A DNA stretch of 64,000 nucleotides from Nocardiopsis sp. CC223A (GTDB lineage: Bacteria; Actinomycetota; Actinomycetes; Streptosporangiales; Streptosporangiaceae). The stretch is from NCBI RefSeq assembly GCF_030766825.1, contig NZ_JASFDV010000002.1, positions 1 through 64,000 on the forward strand, in the 5' to 3' direction. Below are positions 27,528-35,702 of this stretch, in pieces (positions within the stretch are counted from its first letter, which is position 1; the number at the start of each line of letters is the position of its first letter). The position numbers and the translations under genes are program-made. Below the pieces are notes generated by a model, which made no database searches, was not told the origin of the DNA, and saw only the letters and a program-made list of their open reading frames with translations.

Positions 27528-28901
27528 TCACCTCGCGGTGTCGGCGGCCGACGCGGTGTCGGCCTCGGTGAGGCGGTAGAACGCCAGCGGCACCAGGCAC
27601 AGCAGCATCACCGCGGCCGGGACCAGCGTGCTGCCGATCAGCATGCCCCGCAGCGCCTCGTCGCTCTGCCGGACGACCTCGCCCGCACCCGACTCCACGT
27701 AGCCGCTCAGCGCCAGCGACAGTGACAGCAGGCCGGTGCCCACCGACTGGGCCAGCGCCTCGCCCGCCGTCCACACCCCCGACAGCACGCCGCCCTGGCG
27801 GCGGCCGTCGTCGGTGGCGGCCAGGCAGTCGGCCAGCATCGACCACGGCAGCAGCATCGTCCCCGACAGGCCGATCCCCACCAGCACCGAGGAGGCGACC
27901 GCGATCGGTACGCCCCCCAGCGGGATGCACAGCAGCCCCAGGCCGCCCAGGGAGAACACCGCGGCCGAGTAGGCGGCCGCCCGGCGCTTGTCCACCCGCA
28001 CGGAGAGCCGCCGCCACAGCGGGGCGGCGGCCATCAGCGGGACCAGTACGCACACCATGAGGATGCTCGTGTAGGCGGGCTCGCCCATGACGTTCGCGGT
28101 CACGTACGGCACGCCCGCCACCATCGTCCCGCCGGCCACGGACATCAGCAGCTGGGCGGGGAAGAGCACCCGGAAGTGCCGGTGCGTCAGCGCCGTCCGC
28201 AGCTGGGCGGCCATCCCCTCGGTGCGGTGCGGGAACACGGTGCGCGGCGCCCGGCGGGTGCCGATCACCGTGCCCAGCATGGACACCAGCAGCACGACGC
28301 CCATGAACACGCCCATGAGCCGGTACCCGGTCACCTCGTCGGCGGGCGCGGTCTGGATCACCGGGGCCAGCGCCCCGCCCAGCATCAGGGCCAGGCCCAC
28401 GAACACGGTCCGCCACGCGGTGAACGTCGACCGCTCGTGGTAGTCCGAGGTGATCTCCCCGGGCATCGCCGCGTGCGGCACCTGGAAGGCCGACGACGCC
28501 AGCGCCGCGGCGACGAACACCGCCGCCACGTACACCGCCGCTCCGTTCCCCTGGAGCGGCGGGCCGGCGAACATCGCGGCGAACAGCAGCGGCAGGGTCA
28601 GCGCACCGGCCAGCATCCACGGCCGCCGCGGCCCCCAGGAGGAGCGCGTCCGGTCCGACCAGACCCCGATGTAGGGGCTGACCGCCAGGTCCACCAGCTT
28701 GGGCAGCAGCACCACCAGCCCGGCCACCGCCGGGCTCACCGCGAGCGTGTCGGTGAGGTAGATGAGCAGCAGCAGGCCGGGGACCGTGTTGAAGACGCCG
28801 GTGGCCACCGCGCCGCTGCCGTACCAGGCGTGCACCGAGCGGGGCAGGGGGCCGGTCGCCGCCGCGGGCGCGGCGGTGGCGGGATCGGAGGTGGCGGTCA
28901 C
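27528..28901 (-). CDS. MFS/GPH-family (sugar:cation symporter-like) transporter
   Basis: Transporter of 457 residues with about twelve membrane helices. The GPH-type segment DLAVSPYIGVWSDRTRSSWGPRRPWM near 72-97, and a second-half loop WRRLSVRVDKRRAAAYSA, place it with glycoside-pentoside-hexuronide symporters, whose actinobacterial members also include drug or steroid exporters. Its GTG start overlaps the stop of the preceding DUF2236 gene (GTGA), so it is co-transcribed with two DUF2236 paralogs. Transport of their substrate or product is a reasonable inference. Confidence 0.87.
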   Translation of the reverse strand: MTATSDPATAAPAAATGPLPRSVHAWYGSGAVATGVFNTVPGLLLLIYLTDTLAVSPAVAGLVVLLPKLVDLAVSPYIGVWSDRTRSSWGPRRPWMLAGALTLPLLFAAMFAGPPLQGNGAAVYVAAVFVAAALASSAFQVPHAAMPGEITSDYHERSTFTAWRTVFVGLALMLGGALAPVIQTAPADEVTGYRLMGVFMGVVLLVSMLGTVIGTRRAPRTVFPHRTEGMAAQLRTALTHRHFRVLFPAQLLMSVAGGTMVAGVPYVTANVMGEPAYTSILMVCVLVPLMAAAPLWRRLSVRVDKRRAAAYSAAVFSLGGLGLLCIPLGGVPIAVASSVLVGIGLSGTMLLPWSMLADCLAATDDGRRQGGVLSGVWTAGEALAQSVGTGLLSLSLALSGYVESGAGEVVRQSDEALRGMLIGSTLVPAAVMLLCLVPLAFYRLTEADTASAADTAR

Positions 28902-29863
28902 GCGTGCCCGTCCGCGGTGGCCTCGGCGGACTCGGCGGACTCGGCGGCGCCGTCCTTCTTCCCGTACAGCTCCTCGTGCGCGACCGGGTCCACGTCGTGG
29001 GCGACCGGGCAGCCCGCCGGGAACGTACCGATCCTGTTGACGTCGTAGCCGCCGGGGTAGCTGCGGATGTTCGGGTTCTGGTCGGCCCAGAACGGCTCCT
29101 CGCGCGGCTTCATCCGGCGCACGACCTTGGCGCGGATCTTCAGCGCGATGTCCGCGGACCTGCGCCAGGCCTTGGACGGCGGCTCGTAGCGGAAGGCCTC
29201 GATCAGCGACTCGTCCAGGATCGCCATGGAGAACCTGCGGGCCAGCCCGGCCACCCGGGGCGGGTAGAAGGTCACCATGAGGTCGAGGGTGGCGTCGGAG
29301 ACCCTGCGGCCGCCCTCGGTGTAGGCGAAGTGCTCCTTCTCGTAGGCGTCGAGCAGGTCCCGGAACTCCGTGTAGGTCTCGGGGATCTCCTTGATGCCCA
29401 TGTACTTGCCGAGCCTGCGGTAGTAGTTGGTGATCGCCGAGACCTCGTGGTCGGACAGCCGGCGCCAGCCGTACCCGTAGTCGTTGAGCCAGCGGACCGG
29501 CATGACGACGAAGGTGCTGAGCACGTAGCGGTAGTCGTCGTTGGAGATGTCGTAGGACCGGTGCATCTGGTTCATGCGCCGCAGCGAGTCACGGCCCTGG
29601 CCGGGCTCGAACCCGTACCGCATCATGCTGTTGAGGATGAGCGCGGTGTCGTCGTAGCGCTTCTGGGTCCGGCCGGTGAACTCGTCGGTCTTCCCGAGCA
29701 GTTCGCCGATGCTCGGCACCGCGTAGGTCCGGTACAGGGCGATGCCCAGGGCCCGGCCCATGTCCCAGGGGAACTCGTGGGCGTTGAGGATCTGCATGAT
29801 CCGCACGCAGTCGGCCTCGGCGTCCAGACGGTGGATCTCGTCGCGGAAATCGAAACGCTTCAT
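28898..29863 (-). CDS. DUF2236 (MpaB/latex-clearing-like oxygenase family) protein, copy 1
   Basis: A 321-residue protein of the DUF2236 family, whose characterised members (Lcp, MpaB) are b-type heme oxygenases or dehydrogenases. Features are an acidic N-terminal helix (MKRFDFRDEIHRLDAEADCVRI), YRTYAVPSIGELLGKT near 45, RRMNQMHRSYDISNDDYRYVLSTFVVMPVRWLND near 95-128 with likely heme-ligand histidine, and PNIRSYPGGYDVNRIGTFPAGCP near the C-terminus. There is no signal peptide. It is a close paralog of the next gene, sharing a 104-bp identical DNA tract, and is coupled to the GPH transporter. Substrate unknown. Confidence 0.8.
   Translation of the reverse strand: MKRFDFRDEIHRLDAEADCVRIMQILNAHEFPWDMGRALGIALYRTYAVPSIGELLGKTDEFTGRTQKRYDDTALILNSMMRYGFEPGQGRDSLRRMNQMHRSYDISNDDYRYVLSTFVVMPVRWLNDYGYGWRRLSDHEVSAITNYYRRLGKYMGIKEIPETYTEFRDLLDAYEKEHFAYTEGGRRVSDATLDLMVTFYPPRVAGLARRFSMAILDESLIEAFRYEPPSKAWRRSADIALKIRAKVVRRMKPREEPFWADQNPNIRSYPGGYDVNRIGTFPAGCPVAHDVDPVAHEELYGKKDGAAESAESAEATADGHA
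29481..29584. repeat. 104-bp tract identical to 30507-30610
   Basis: The two DUF2236 genes are 100% identical here, spanning the NQMHRSYDISNDD core, while flanking coding DNA has diverged. Confidence 0.9.
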
Positions 29864-29908
29864 CAGCGGCTCCTTCGTATCAGGGGAGAGACGGGGGGTG
29901 TGTGGGGG

Positions 29909-30889
29909 TCAGTCGGCGCCGGTGGCCTCGGGGGCCTCGACGGGTGCGCCCTCGGTGGCCAGAGCCTGGCCGGGTGCGGGGACCCGGGCGCCGGTGGCGG
30001 GCACCTCCACGGTGTCCATGCCGTGGGGGACGGGGCAGCCCTTGGGGAAGGTGCCGATGCGCGAGGGGTCGTAGCCGCCGGGGTAGCTGCGGATGTTCGG
30101 GCTCTGGCGGGCCCAGCGCGACTCGGTGCGCGGCGGCATGAACCGGACCACCCTCGCCCGCAGGCGCAGCGCGCCCGCGGCCAGGGCGCGCCAGGCCGCG
30201 GACGGCTCGGGGTAGCGGAACGCGGTGATGAGGCGGTCGTCCAGCAGCGCCTTGGTGAAGGGGCGCACCAGCGGTCGCTGCCAGGCCGGGTAGAAGTCCA
30301 CCATCAGCCCGAGGGTGGCGTCGGAGACGGCCCGGCCGCCCTCGGTGTAGGCGAAGTGCTCGCGCTCGTAGGAGTCGAACAGCTCGTGGAACTCCGCGTA
30401 GGTCTCGGGGATCTCCTTGATGCCCATGTGCCTGCCGAGCCTGCGGTAGTAGTTGGTGCTCGCGGCGATCTCGTGGTCGGACAGCCGGCGCCAGCCGTAC
30501 CCGAGGTCGTTGAGCCAGCGGACCGGCATGACGACGAAGGTGCTGAGCACGTAGCGGTAGTCGTCGTTGGAGATGTCGTAGGACCGGTGCATCTGGTTCA
30601 TGCGCCGCAGGGCGTCGCGGCCCCGCCCGGGGCCGAACCCGTGCTCCATGATGTCGTTGAGGATGAGCGCGGTGTCGTCGTAGCGGTGCTGGGTGCGCTC
30701 GGTGAACTCGCGCGTGTGCGCCAGCAGCTCCCCGATGCTCGGCACCGCGTAGGTCCGGTACAGGGCCAGCCCGAGCGCCTGCTCGATGTCCCAGGGGAAC
30801 TCGTGGGTCCCCAGGATGCGCACGATCTCCTCGCAGTCGGCCTCGGCGTCCAGGGCGTGGATACGGTCGCGCCACTCGAACCGCTTCAT
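29909..30889 (-). CDS. DUF2236 (MpaB/latex-clearing-like oxygenase family) protein, copy 2
   Basis: A 326-residue paralog of the downstream gene with the same order of motifs: YRTYAVPSIGELLAHT, RMNQMHRSYDISNDDYRYVLSTF, YYRRLGRHMGIKEIPETYAEF, HFAYTEGGRAVSDATLGLM and PNIRSYPGGYDPSRIGTFPKGCP. It has its own Ala/Pro/Glu-rich C-terminal tail. I start at ATG 30889 (GGAG ten bases upstream), matching copy 1; an in-frame start 23 codons earlier is not needed. It is the first gene of a three-gene operon (DUF2236-DUF2236-transporter) downstream of, but separated by a terminator from, the conservon. Confidence 0.8.
   Translation of the reverse strand: MKRFEWRDRIHALDAEADCEEIVRILGTHEFPWDIEQALGLALYRTYAVPSIGELLAHTREFTERTQHRYDDTALILNDIMEHGFGPGRGRDALRRMNQMHRSYDISNDDYRYVLSTFVVMPVRWLNDLGYGWRRLSDHEIAASTNYYRRLGRHMGIKEIPETYAEFHELFDSYEREHFAYTEGGRAVSDATLGLMVDFYPAWQRPLVRPFTKALLDDRLITAFRYPEPSAAWRALAAGALRLRARVVRFMPPRTESRWARQSPNIRSYPGGYDPSRIGTFPKGCPVPHGMDTVEVPATGARVPAPGQALATEGAPVEAPEATGAD
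30507..30610. repeat. 104-bp tract identical to 29481-29584
   Basis: Second copy of the identical tract, 1,026 bp from the first. Identity at third codon positions suggests recent gene conversion. Confidence 0.9.
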
Positions 30890-31090
30890 GGGGGTGTCAC
30901 TCCAGTCACCTCGTGCGGGCCCGCCCGGGACGGGTCCATGGTCTGCGGGGCGGGGCACATCCGGGACGTGCCACGGGGCGCACTTTACCTGGAATGTCCT
31001 TTTGTACAGGCGGTCCGGGTGCCGTGGCCACTCCGCCGAACCCTAACCGTGTCCGGTTCGTATCCCCCCGTACCCGCCCCCGCAACGCGC

Positions 31091-31123
31091 CGGGGCGGGC
31101 GGGTCGATGACCCGCCCGCCCCG
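31091..31123 (-). terminator. Terminator of the conservon
   Basis: Fourteen-bp perfect stem CGGGGCGGGCGGGT / ACCCGCCCGCCCCG with loop CGATG, 20 bases downstream of the CvnD-like gene. Confidence 0.9.
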
Positions 31124-31143
31124 AGAGGAGACGTCGTTCCAGG

Positions 31144-31725
31144 TCAGGCGGCCATGCGCTCGGCGACCCGGGTGACCAGGGTGAGCAGGACCTGCTTGGC
31201 CGAGGAGCGCACGCGCGCGTCGCACAGGATCACCGGGATCGCCGGGTCCAGGGTCAGCGCCGCCCGCACCTCCTCCGCCTCGTACTCGTGCGCGCCGTCG
31301 AAGCAGTTCACCGCGACGACGAACGGCACCCCCCGCCGCTCGAAGAAGTCCACGGCGGCGAAGCAGGTCTCCAGCCGGCGGGTGTCGGCGATGACGATCG
31401 CGCCCAGGGCGCCCTCCGACAGCTCCTCCCACATGAACCAGAAGCGCTCCTGGCCGGGCGTGCCGAACAGGTACAGCACCAGGCTGGGGCTGATGGTGAT
31501 GCGCCCGAAGTCCAGCGCCACCGTCGTGGTCGTCTTGGACTCCACCCCCGACAGGTCGTCCACACCGTAACTGGCCTCGGTCATCACCTCCTCGGTGCTG
31601 AGCGGGGCGATCTCGCTCACCGAGCCCACCAGGGTGGTCTTGCCGGCCCCGAAGCCGCCCGCGACCAGGATCTTCAACGCGGACGGAACGGTGTCCCGGG
31701 AGAGGTCAGAGTCGCTGGATGCCAT
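31144..31725 (-). CDS. cvnD: Conservon GTPase (CvnD-like ATP/GTP-binding protein)
   Basis: Ras/MglA-like small GTPase of 193 residues, the output switch of a conservon. P-loop GGFGAGKTTLVGSVSEI near 23, switch II region LFGTPGQERFWFMWEEL near 88 and the base-recognition loop AVNCFDG near 135 are visible; the last replaces NKxD as usual for this family. It overlaps the DUF742 gene by 20 bp. Conservon proteins CvnA-D form a membrane-proximal complex resembling eukaryotic G-protein signalling and affect development or metabolism in streptomycetes. This is the last gene before a strong terminator. Confidence 0.92.
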   Translation of the reverse strand: MASSDSDLSRDTVPSALKILVAGGFGAGKTTLVGSVSEIAPLSTEEVMTEASYGVDDLSGVESKTTTTVALDFGRITISPSLVLYLFGTPGQERFWFMWEELSEGALGAIVIADTRRLETCFAAVDFFERRGVPFVVAVNCFDGAHEYEAEEVRAALTLDPAIPVILCDARVRSSAKQVLLTLVTRVAERMAA

Positions 31726-32155
31726 CGAGAACCGCCTGGAGTACGTCCCGGCTGACCGGGCTCTTCGCTGTGTAGGGGGCGCGGGCCAGGGCCAGCCCGC
31801 GGTTGAGGAGGTCGCTGAGCAGGACCTTCACGACGGCCACCGGGATGTCCAGGTGGGCCGACAGCTCGGCGACCGACAGGGGGCGGCGGCACAGTTCCAG
31901 GATCCGGAGCTGTTCGGGCTCCAGGGCCATCTCGTCGACCTCGGCCCGCTTGGCCGCGATGACCACGCTGATCATGTCCAGCTTGACCGTGTCGGCGTGG
32001 TCCCGCCCCTGGGCGATCACGTACGGGCGGACCAGCGGTCCGGCCTCCGGGCCGTCCGGATCGCCGGGTTCCGCGTCCCCGTACCCGCCGACCGCGTCGC
32101 GGTGCGGCAGGCCGTGGGGATCCCCGCCCGGGTCGAATACGTCGTGCGCTTGCAT
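31706..32155 (-). CDS. cvnC: Conservon DUF742 protein (CvnC-like)
   Basis: A 149-residue protein with a Gly/Asp-rich N-terminal 35 residues and a C-terminal DUF742 winged-helix-like domain: LVRPYVIAQGR near 41, EPEQLRILELCRRPLSVAELSAHLDIPVAVVKVLLSDLLNRGL at about 80-122, then a short tail. It starts 9 bp after the roadblock gene and overlaps the GTPase gene. It probably bridges the roadblock protein and the GTPase in the conservon complex; that role is inferred from the family. Confidence 0.92.
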   Translation of the reverse strand: MQAHDVFDPGGDPHGLPHRDAVGGYGDAEPGDPDGPEAGPLVRPYVIAQGRDHADTVKLDMISVVIAAKRAEVDEMALEPEQLRILELCRRPLSVAELSAHLDIPVAVVKVLLSDLLNRGLALARAPYTAKSPVSRDVLQAVLDGIQRL

Positions 32156-32164
32156 GGCCGTCCC

Positions 32165-32611
32165 CTATCGCGTGGCTTCTCCGGTCGCTCCCTCATGGCG
32201 GGGCGCCGCGTCGAGGTAGCGGCCCACCTGCTCGACCAGGACGTTCATCTCATAGGCGATGAGGCCCACGTCGGCGCTCTCCTCGGCCAGGACCGCCAGG
32301 CAGGCGCCCCGGCCGGCACCCGTGACGAAGAGGTAGGCGCTCTCCATCTCGACCACGGTCTGTAGGACGTCGCCGCCGTTGAAGTGCCGCCCGGTGCCCC
32401 GGGCCAGGCTCTGGAAGGCGGAGGCGACCGCCGACAGGTGCTCGGCGTCCTCCTTGGCCAGTTCGTGCGAGCGGCCGATCAACAGGCCGTCCGCGGAGAG
32501 GACGATGGCGTGCCGGGAGCCCACCGCGCGTTCGAGCAACTCGTCCAGCAGCCAGTCGATGTCCTTCTTGCCCGAGCCTTCGCGCTCGATGCGTTCGGGA
32601 GTACTCGTCAC
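32165..32611 (-). CDS. cvnB: Conservon roadblock/LC7 protein (CvnB-like)
   Basis: A 148-residue roadblock/LC7-domain protein expected to act as regulator of the CvnD GTPase. The domain spans about 18-115: DIDWLLDELLERAVGSRHAIVLSADGLLIGRS, then EHLSAVASAFQSLARGTGRHFNGGDVLQTVVEME and a C-terminal helix LIAYEMNVLVEQVGRYL. The GTG at 32611 lies two bases after the stop of the kinase-like gene, so translation is coupled. A short Glu/Lys-rich N-terminus precedes the domain. Confidence 0.92.
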   Translation of the reverse strand: MTSTPERIEREGSGKKDIDWLLDELLERAVGSRHAIVLSADGLLIGRSHELAKEDAEHLSAVASAFQSLARGTGRHFNGGDVLQTVVEMESAYLFVTGAGRGACLAVLAEESADVGLIAYEMNVLVEQVGRYLDAAPRHEGATGEATR

Positions 32612-32613
32612 TG

Positions 32614-35232
32614 TCAGTCGTCCTTGTCGGTCTCGTGGGTCTGATGCTTGCCTTCGCGCCGACCGCGATCGGTCCCCTTCTGGAACGCGGTCATGTTCCG
32701 GCGCAGGCGCGCCAGCCGCTCGGCACCGTCGATGCCGCCCGCACCGGGGGCCGGAGCCCCTTCGGCGTCCCCGCTCCGGGAGGGGGGTTCGGGGTCGGCG
32801 GCCAGTTGCGGGGCCAGGTTCTCCTGGGGACGGCGTTTGGGGAGGGCGGGCCGTCCGCCGCCCGCCTCGACCCGTTCCGGCTCCGCCGCCCCGGAAGCGG
32901 GGGCGGGCACCGCGCTGATGGTGGGCCGGCGGGTGGGCAGGGCGGGACGGGGGTCGAAGCCCCCGGCGAGGACGTCGGCGCCGTTCGCCCCGTTGGCACC
33001 GTCGGCTCCGTTGACACCGTCGGCGGAGTGGGGCGCCGCGCCGTTCCCGGCCGCGTCGTCGCCGGAGCCCGTGTCGGCGGACGGGGAGACCCCGGCCTCC
33101 AGGGGGTCCGCCGCGGGGGCGGGGGCGGGGGCGGGGGCATCGGGCGCGGGCACCGGGGCCAGGACCGGGGCGGACCCGGACCCCAGGGCGCCGCCGGGGG
33201 CGTGGTCGATGATCTCGCGCACCTCCCAGATGTCGCCGTCCTGCTCCTCGGCGGCGGGCAGCGGGGAGCGCTCGCCGGTGATGATGTCGTGCGGCAGCAG
33301 GACGATCGCCTGCACACCGCCGTACGGGGAGGGGCGCAGGTGCACCTTGATGCCGTGCCGGTGCGCCAGGCGGGAGACCACGAACAGGCCCAGGCGCATC
33401 TTCTCGTTGAGGCGCATGACGTCGAACTCGGGCGGGTCGGCCAGCAGCCGGTTGGCGGCGGCCAGCTCCTCCTCGGTCATGCCCAGGCCGCGGTCCTCGA
33501 TCTCGATGGTCACACCGTTGGGCACGTCGTCGCTGCTCAGCCGCACCTGGGTGTGCGGGGGCGAGAACATGGCGGCGTTGTCGACCAGCTCGGCGACCAG
33601 GTGGATGACGTCGGCGACGGCCGGGCCGTTGAGGTGCACGCGGGCGATGCGCTCGCGCTTGACCCGGGTGTAGTCGCCGGACTCGGAGATGGCGCCGCGC
33701 AGCACGTCGATGAGCGGCATCGGCCGGTGCCAGGTCCGCCCGGGCGCCTCGCCGCCGAGGATGAGCAGGTTCTCCGCGTTGCGGCGGGACCGGGTGGCCA
33801 GGTGGTCGAGCTTGAACAGCTGGGCGAGCTGCTCGGGGTCCTCCTGCTCGCGCTCCATCTTGTCCAGGAGGCGCAGCTGGCGGTGGACCAGGGTCTGGCT
33901 GCGGTGGGCGATGTTGAGGAACACCCGGTTGATGCCCTGGCGCAGCTCGGTCTGCTGGACGGCCTCGTCGACCGCGGCCCGCTGGGCGGAGTTGAACGCG
34001 CGGGCCACGTCGCCGATCTCGTCGTCGCTGGTCGCGATGAGCGGCAGCATCGCGTCGGTGTCCACCCGTTCGCCGCGGTGCAGCCGGTCCATGAGGTCGG
34101 GCAGGCGTTCCTCGGCCAGGGCGTTGGCGTCGTCGCGCAGGCGCAGTAGGCGGCCGGTGAGCGACCGGGAGGAGCGGCGGGCCAGCAGGAAGGCGGCGGT
34201 GAAGACGGCGGCGACGCCCAGACTGCCGCCGACGGCGACGAGCACGGACCGGTTGGCCTGGTTCCGGGTGACGTCCGCGGAGTACAGGGCCTCGTCGGCG
34301 CCGATGTCGGTGAGCTCGCTCAGCACGTACGCGTGGTCGGCGTCCCATTCGTCGCCGTTCACCGGCATGGAGAGGTCCTCGACCTCGGTGACGGCCAGGG
34401 TGGTCGGGTCGGTGACGGACTCGGTCCGGATCCGCCGCTCGATGATCCGCGTCTCCATCTCGGTGAGCCGCGCGTACTCGGGGCTGTCCAGCACCGCTTC
34501 GAACCGGTCGGCCTGGCCCGGCCCGCTGAGGTAGGGGCCGTTGGCCTCGATCAGGTGGCGGTAGGAGCCGACGAGCTCGGTGAAGACGACCTGGTCCTCC
34601 CAGGTGAGCTCGTCGTTCGCGAAGGCGCGGGCGAGTTGGGCGTCGGTGCGGGCGAACAGGTCGACGGTGCGGAACATGTACACGGCGGTGAAGCCGGGGT
34701 CGACGGCCGCGTCCGTGGCGCCCGAACGGCCCTGGCTGTCGAACGTGTCGGCGCCGTGCAGGATCAGCTGGTTGTAGTACTCCAGGACCTCGTCACGGGA
34801 GAGGGAGCCGTCGTCCACGCCCGCCCGGATCTCGTCGATCCGCCCGTACTGCTCGTGGAGCATGGTGATGTGGTGGCCGGCCTGTCCCGGGGCCAGGTCC
34901 GCGAACCCGATCAGCTCGCCGATGACCGCGCCGAGGGAGGCGTCCGTGTCCTGGCGGGCCTCGGACAGATCGGCTGCCAGCTCCTGGTTCTCGGGGTGCT
35001 CGATGAAGGCGATGCTGCGGGCGCGCTCGCGCATGGCGTCCACCAGGCCGACGGCGGCCGGGGTGACCATGTCGTCGGTCGCCGAGGAGCGGATCAGCTG
35101 CATCACGGCGCCGTAGCCCAGCACCAGCGTGAGGATCAGCCACAGGGCGAGCAGAGCCGCCGTGGGGATCGTGACCATTGCGCGGATGCGGGACGCGATC
35201 GTCCGCCCGCGTCTCGGGGGTACTGCCTGCAC
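32614..35232 (-). CDS. cvnA: Conservon sensor with nitrate/nitrite-sensing-type domain and histidine-kinase ATPase (CvnA-like)
   Basis: Membrane sensor of 872 residues. One helix near 22-45 (ALLALWLILTLVLGYGAV) is followed by an extracytoplasmic NIT-like helical domain (about 50-315), a second helix (VLVAVGGSLGVAAVFTAAFLLA near 330) and a HAMP segment. A degenerate dimerisation region (VFLNIAHRSQTLVHRQLRLLDKME near 430) leads to a HATPase_c domain with ELVDNAAMFSPP and DRGLGMT near 550-590. The last 200 residues are Pro/Ala-rich and disordered. It starts the conservon operon. The signal sensed is unknown. Confidence 0.93.
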   Translation of the reverse strand: MQAVPPRRGRTIASRIRAMVTIPTAALLALWLILTLVLGYGAVMQLIRSSATDDMVTPAAVGLVDAMRERARSIAFIEHPENQELAADLSEARQDTDASLGAVIGELIGFADLAPGQAGHHITMLHEQYGRIDEIRAGVDDGSLSRDEVLEYYNQLILHGADTFDSQGRSGATDAAVDPGFTAVYMFRTVDLFARTDAQLARAFANDELTWEDQVVFTELVGSYRHLIEANGPYLSGPGQADRFEAVLDSPEYARLTEMETRIIERRIRTESVTDPTTLAVTEVEDLSMPVNGDEWDADHAYVLSELTDIGADEALYSADVTRNQANRSVLVAVGGSLGVAAVFTAAFLLARRSSRSLTGRLLRLRDDANALAEERLPDLMDRLHRGERVDTDAMLPLIATSDDEIGDVARAFNSAQRAAVDEAVQQTELRQGINRVFLNIAHRSQTLVHRQLRLLDKMEREQEDPEQLAQLFKLDHLATRSRRNAENLLILGGEAPGRTWHRPMPLIDVLRGAISESGDYTRVKRERIARVHLNGPAVADVIHLVAELVDNAAMFSPPHTQVRLSSDDVPNGVTIEIEDRGLGMTEEELAAANRLLADPPEFDVMRLNEKMRLGLFVVSRLAHRHGIKVHLRPSPYGGVQAIVLLPHDIITGERSPLPAAEEQDGDIWEVREIIDHAPGGALGSGSAPVLAPVPAPDAPAPAPAPAADPLEAGVSPSADTGSGDDAAGNGAAPHSADGVNGADGANGANGADVLAGGFDPRPALPTRRPTISAVPAPASGAAEPERVEAGGGRPALPKRRPQENLAPQLAADPEPPSRSGDAEGAPAPGAGGIDGAERLARLRRNMTAFQKGTDRGRREGKHQTHETDKDD

Positions 35233-35702
35233 GGTTCTCCTGTCGATCCGCGTCGAAACTCTTCTCGGGGTGCGGTATCAGGGGCGCCGTCCCGACCGGT
35301 GCCCGGTCGTCGACACCGCAGGCCCCGGGGGGGTCGCCCGCCCTGCGGGCCGTGTCCGTTCGGGGGTGTCTCGACACGGGACCTACCGCAGGGTAACCAC
35401 AAAAGCGGTATTTCGGCGCTGGGGATCGTATCTCGGCAGAGAAACGACGAAATATCCGGGTGGTGGAGGCAGTCTGCCATGACGAGGCGGAATGTCCACC
35501 TGGAGGGTGGGGGCTAGCGTGGTGTGCGGCCTCATGGGTTCTATGGGACGAATGTCACATATTGCGGAGTGAAGCGCAAGGAGTGCCCCGTGTGACGGCG
35601 TCCGAGGGCGACCATATCGGTTCAAAGCGGCGTTCGACACCCGGGGAGGCGCCCGTCGTACTACCGTTGCGCCCTGGACAGGGAGCAGGGAGGGCAGTGC
35701 GT
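35233..35702. other. Divergent promoter region, no gene seen
   Basis: About 470 bp between the conservon (leftward) and the VanZ/RDD-like gene (rightward), with lower GC around 35390-35560. It should carry both promoters. Short open frames here lack coding character. The weak palindromic sequence around AATGTCACATATTG (35542-35555) is the only site that stood out. Confidence 0.4.
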
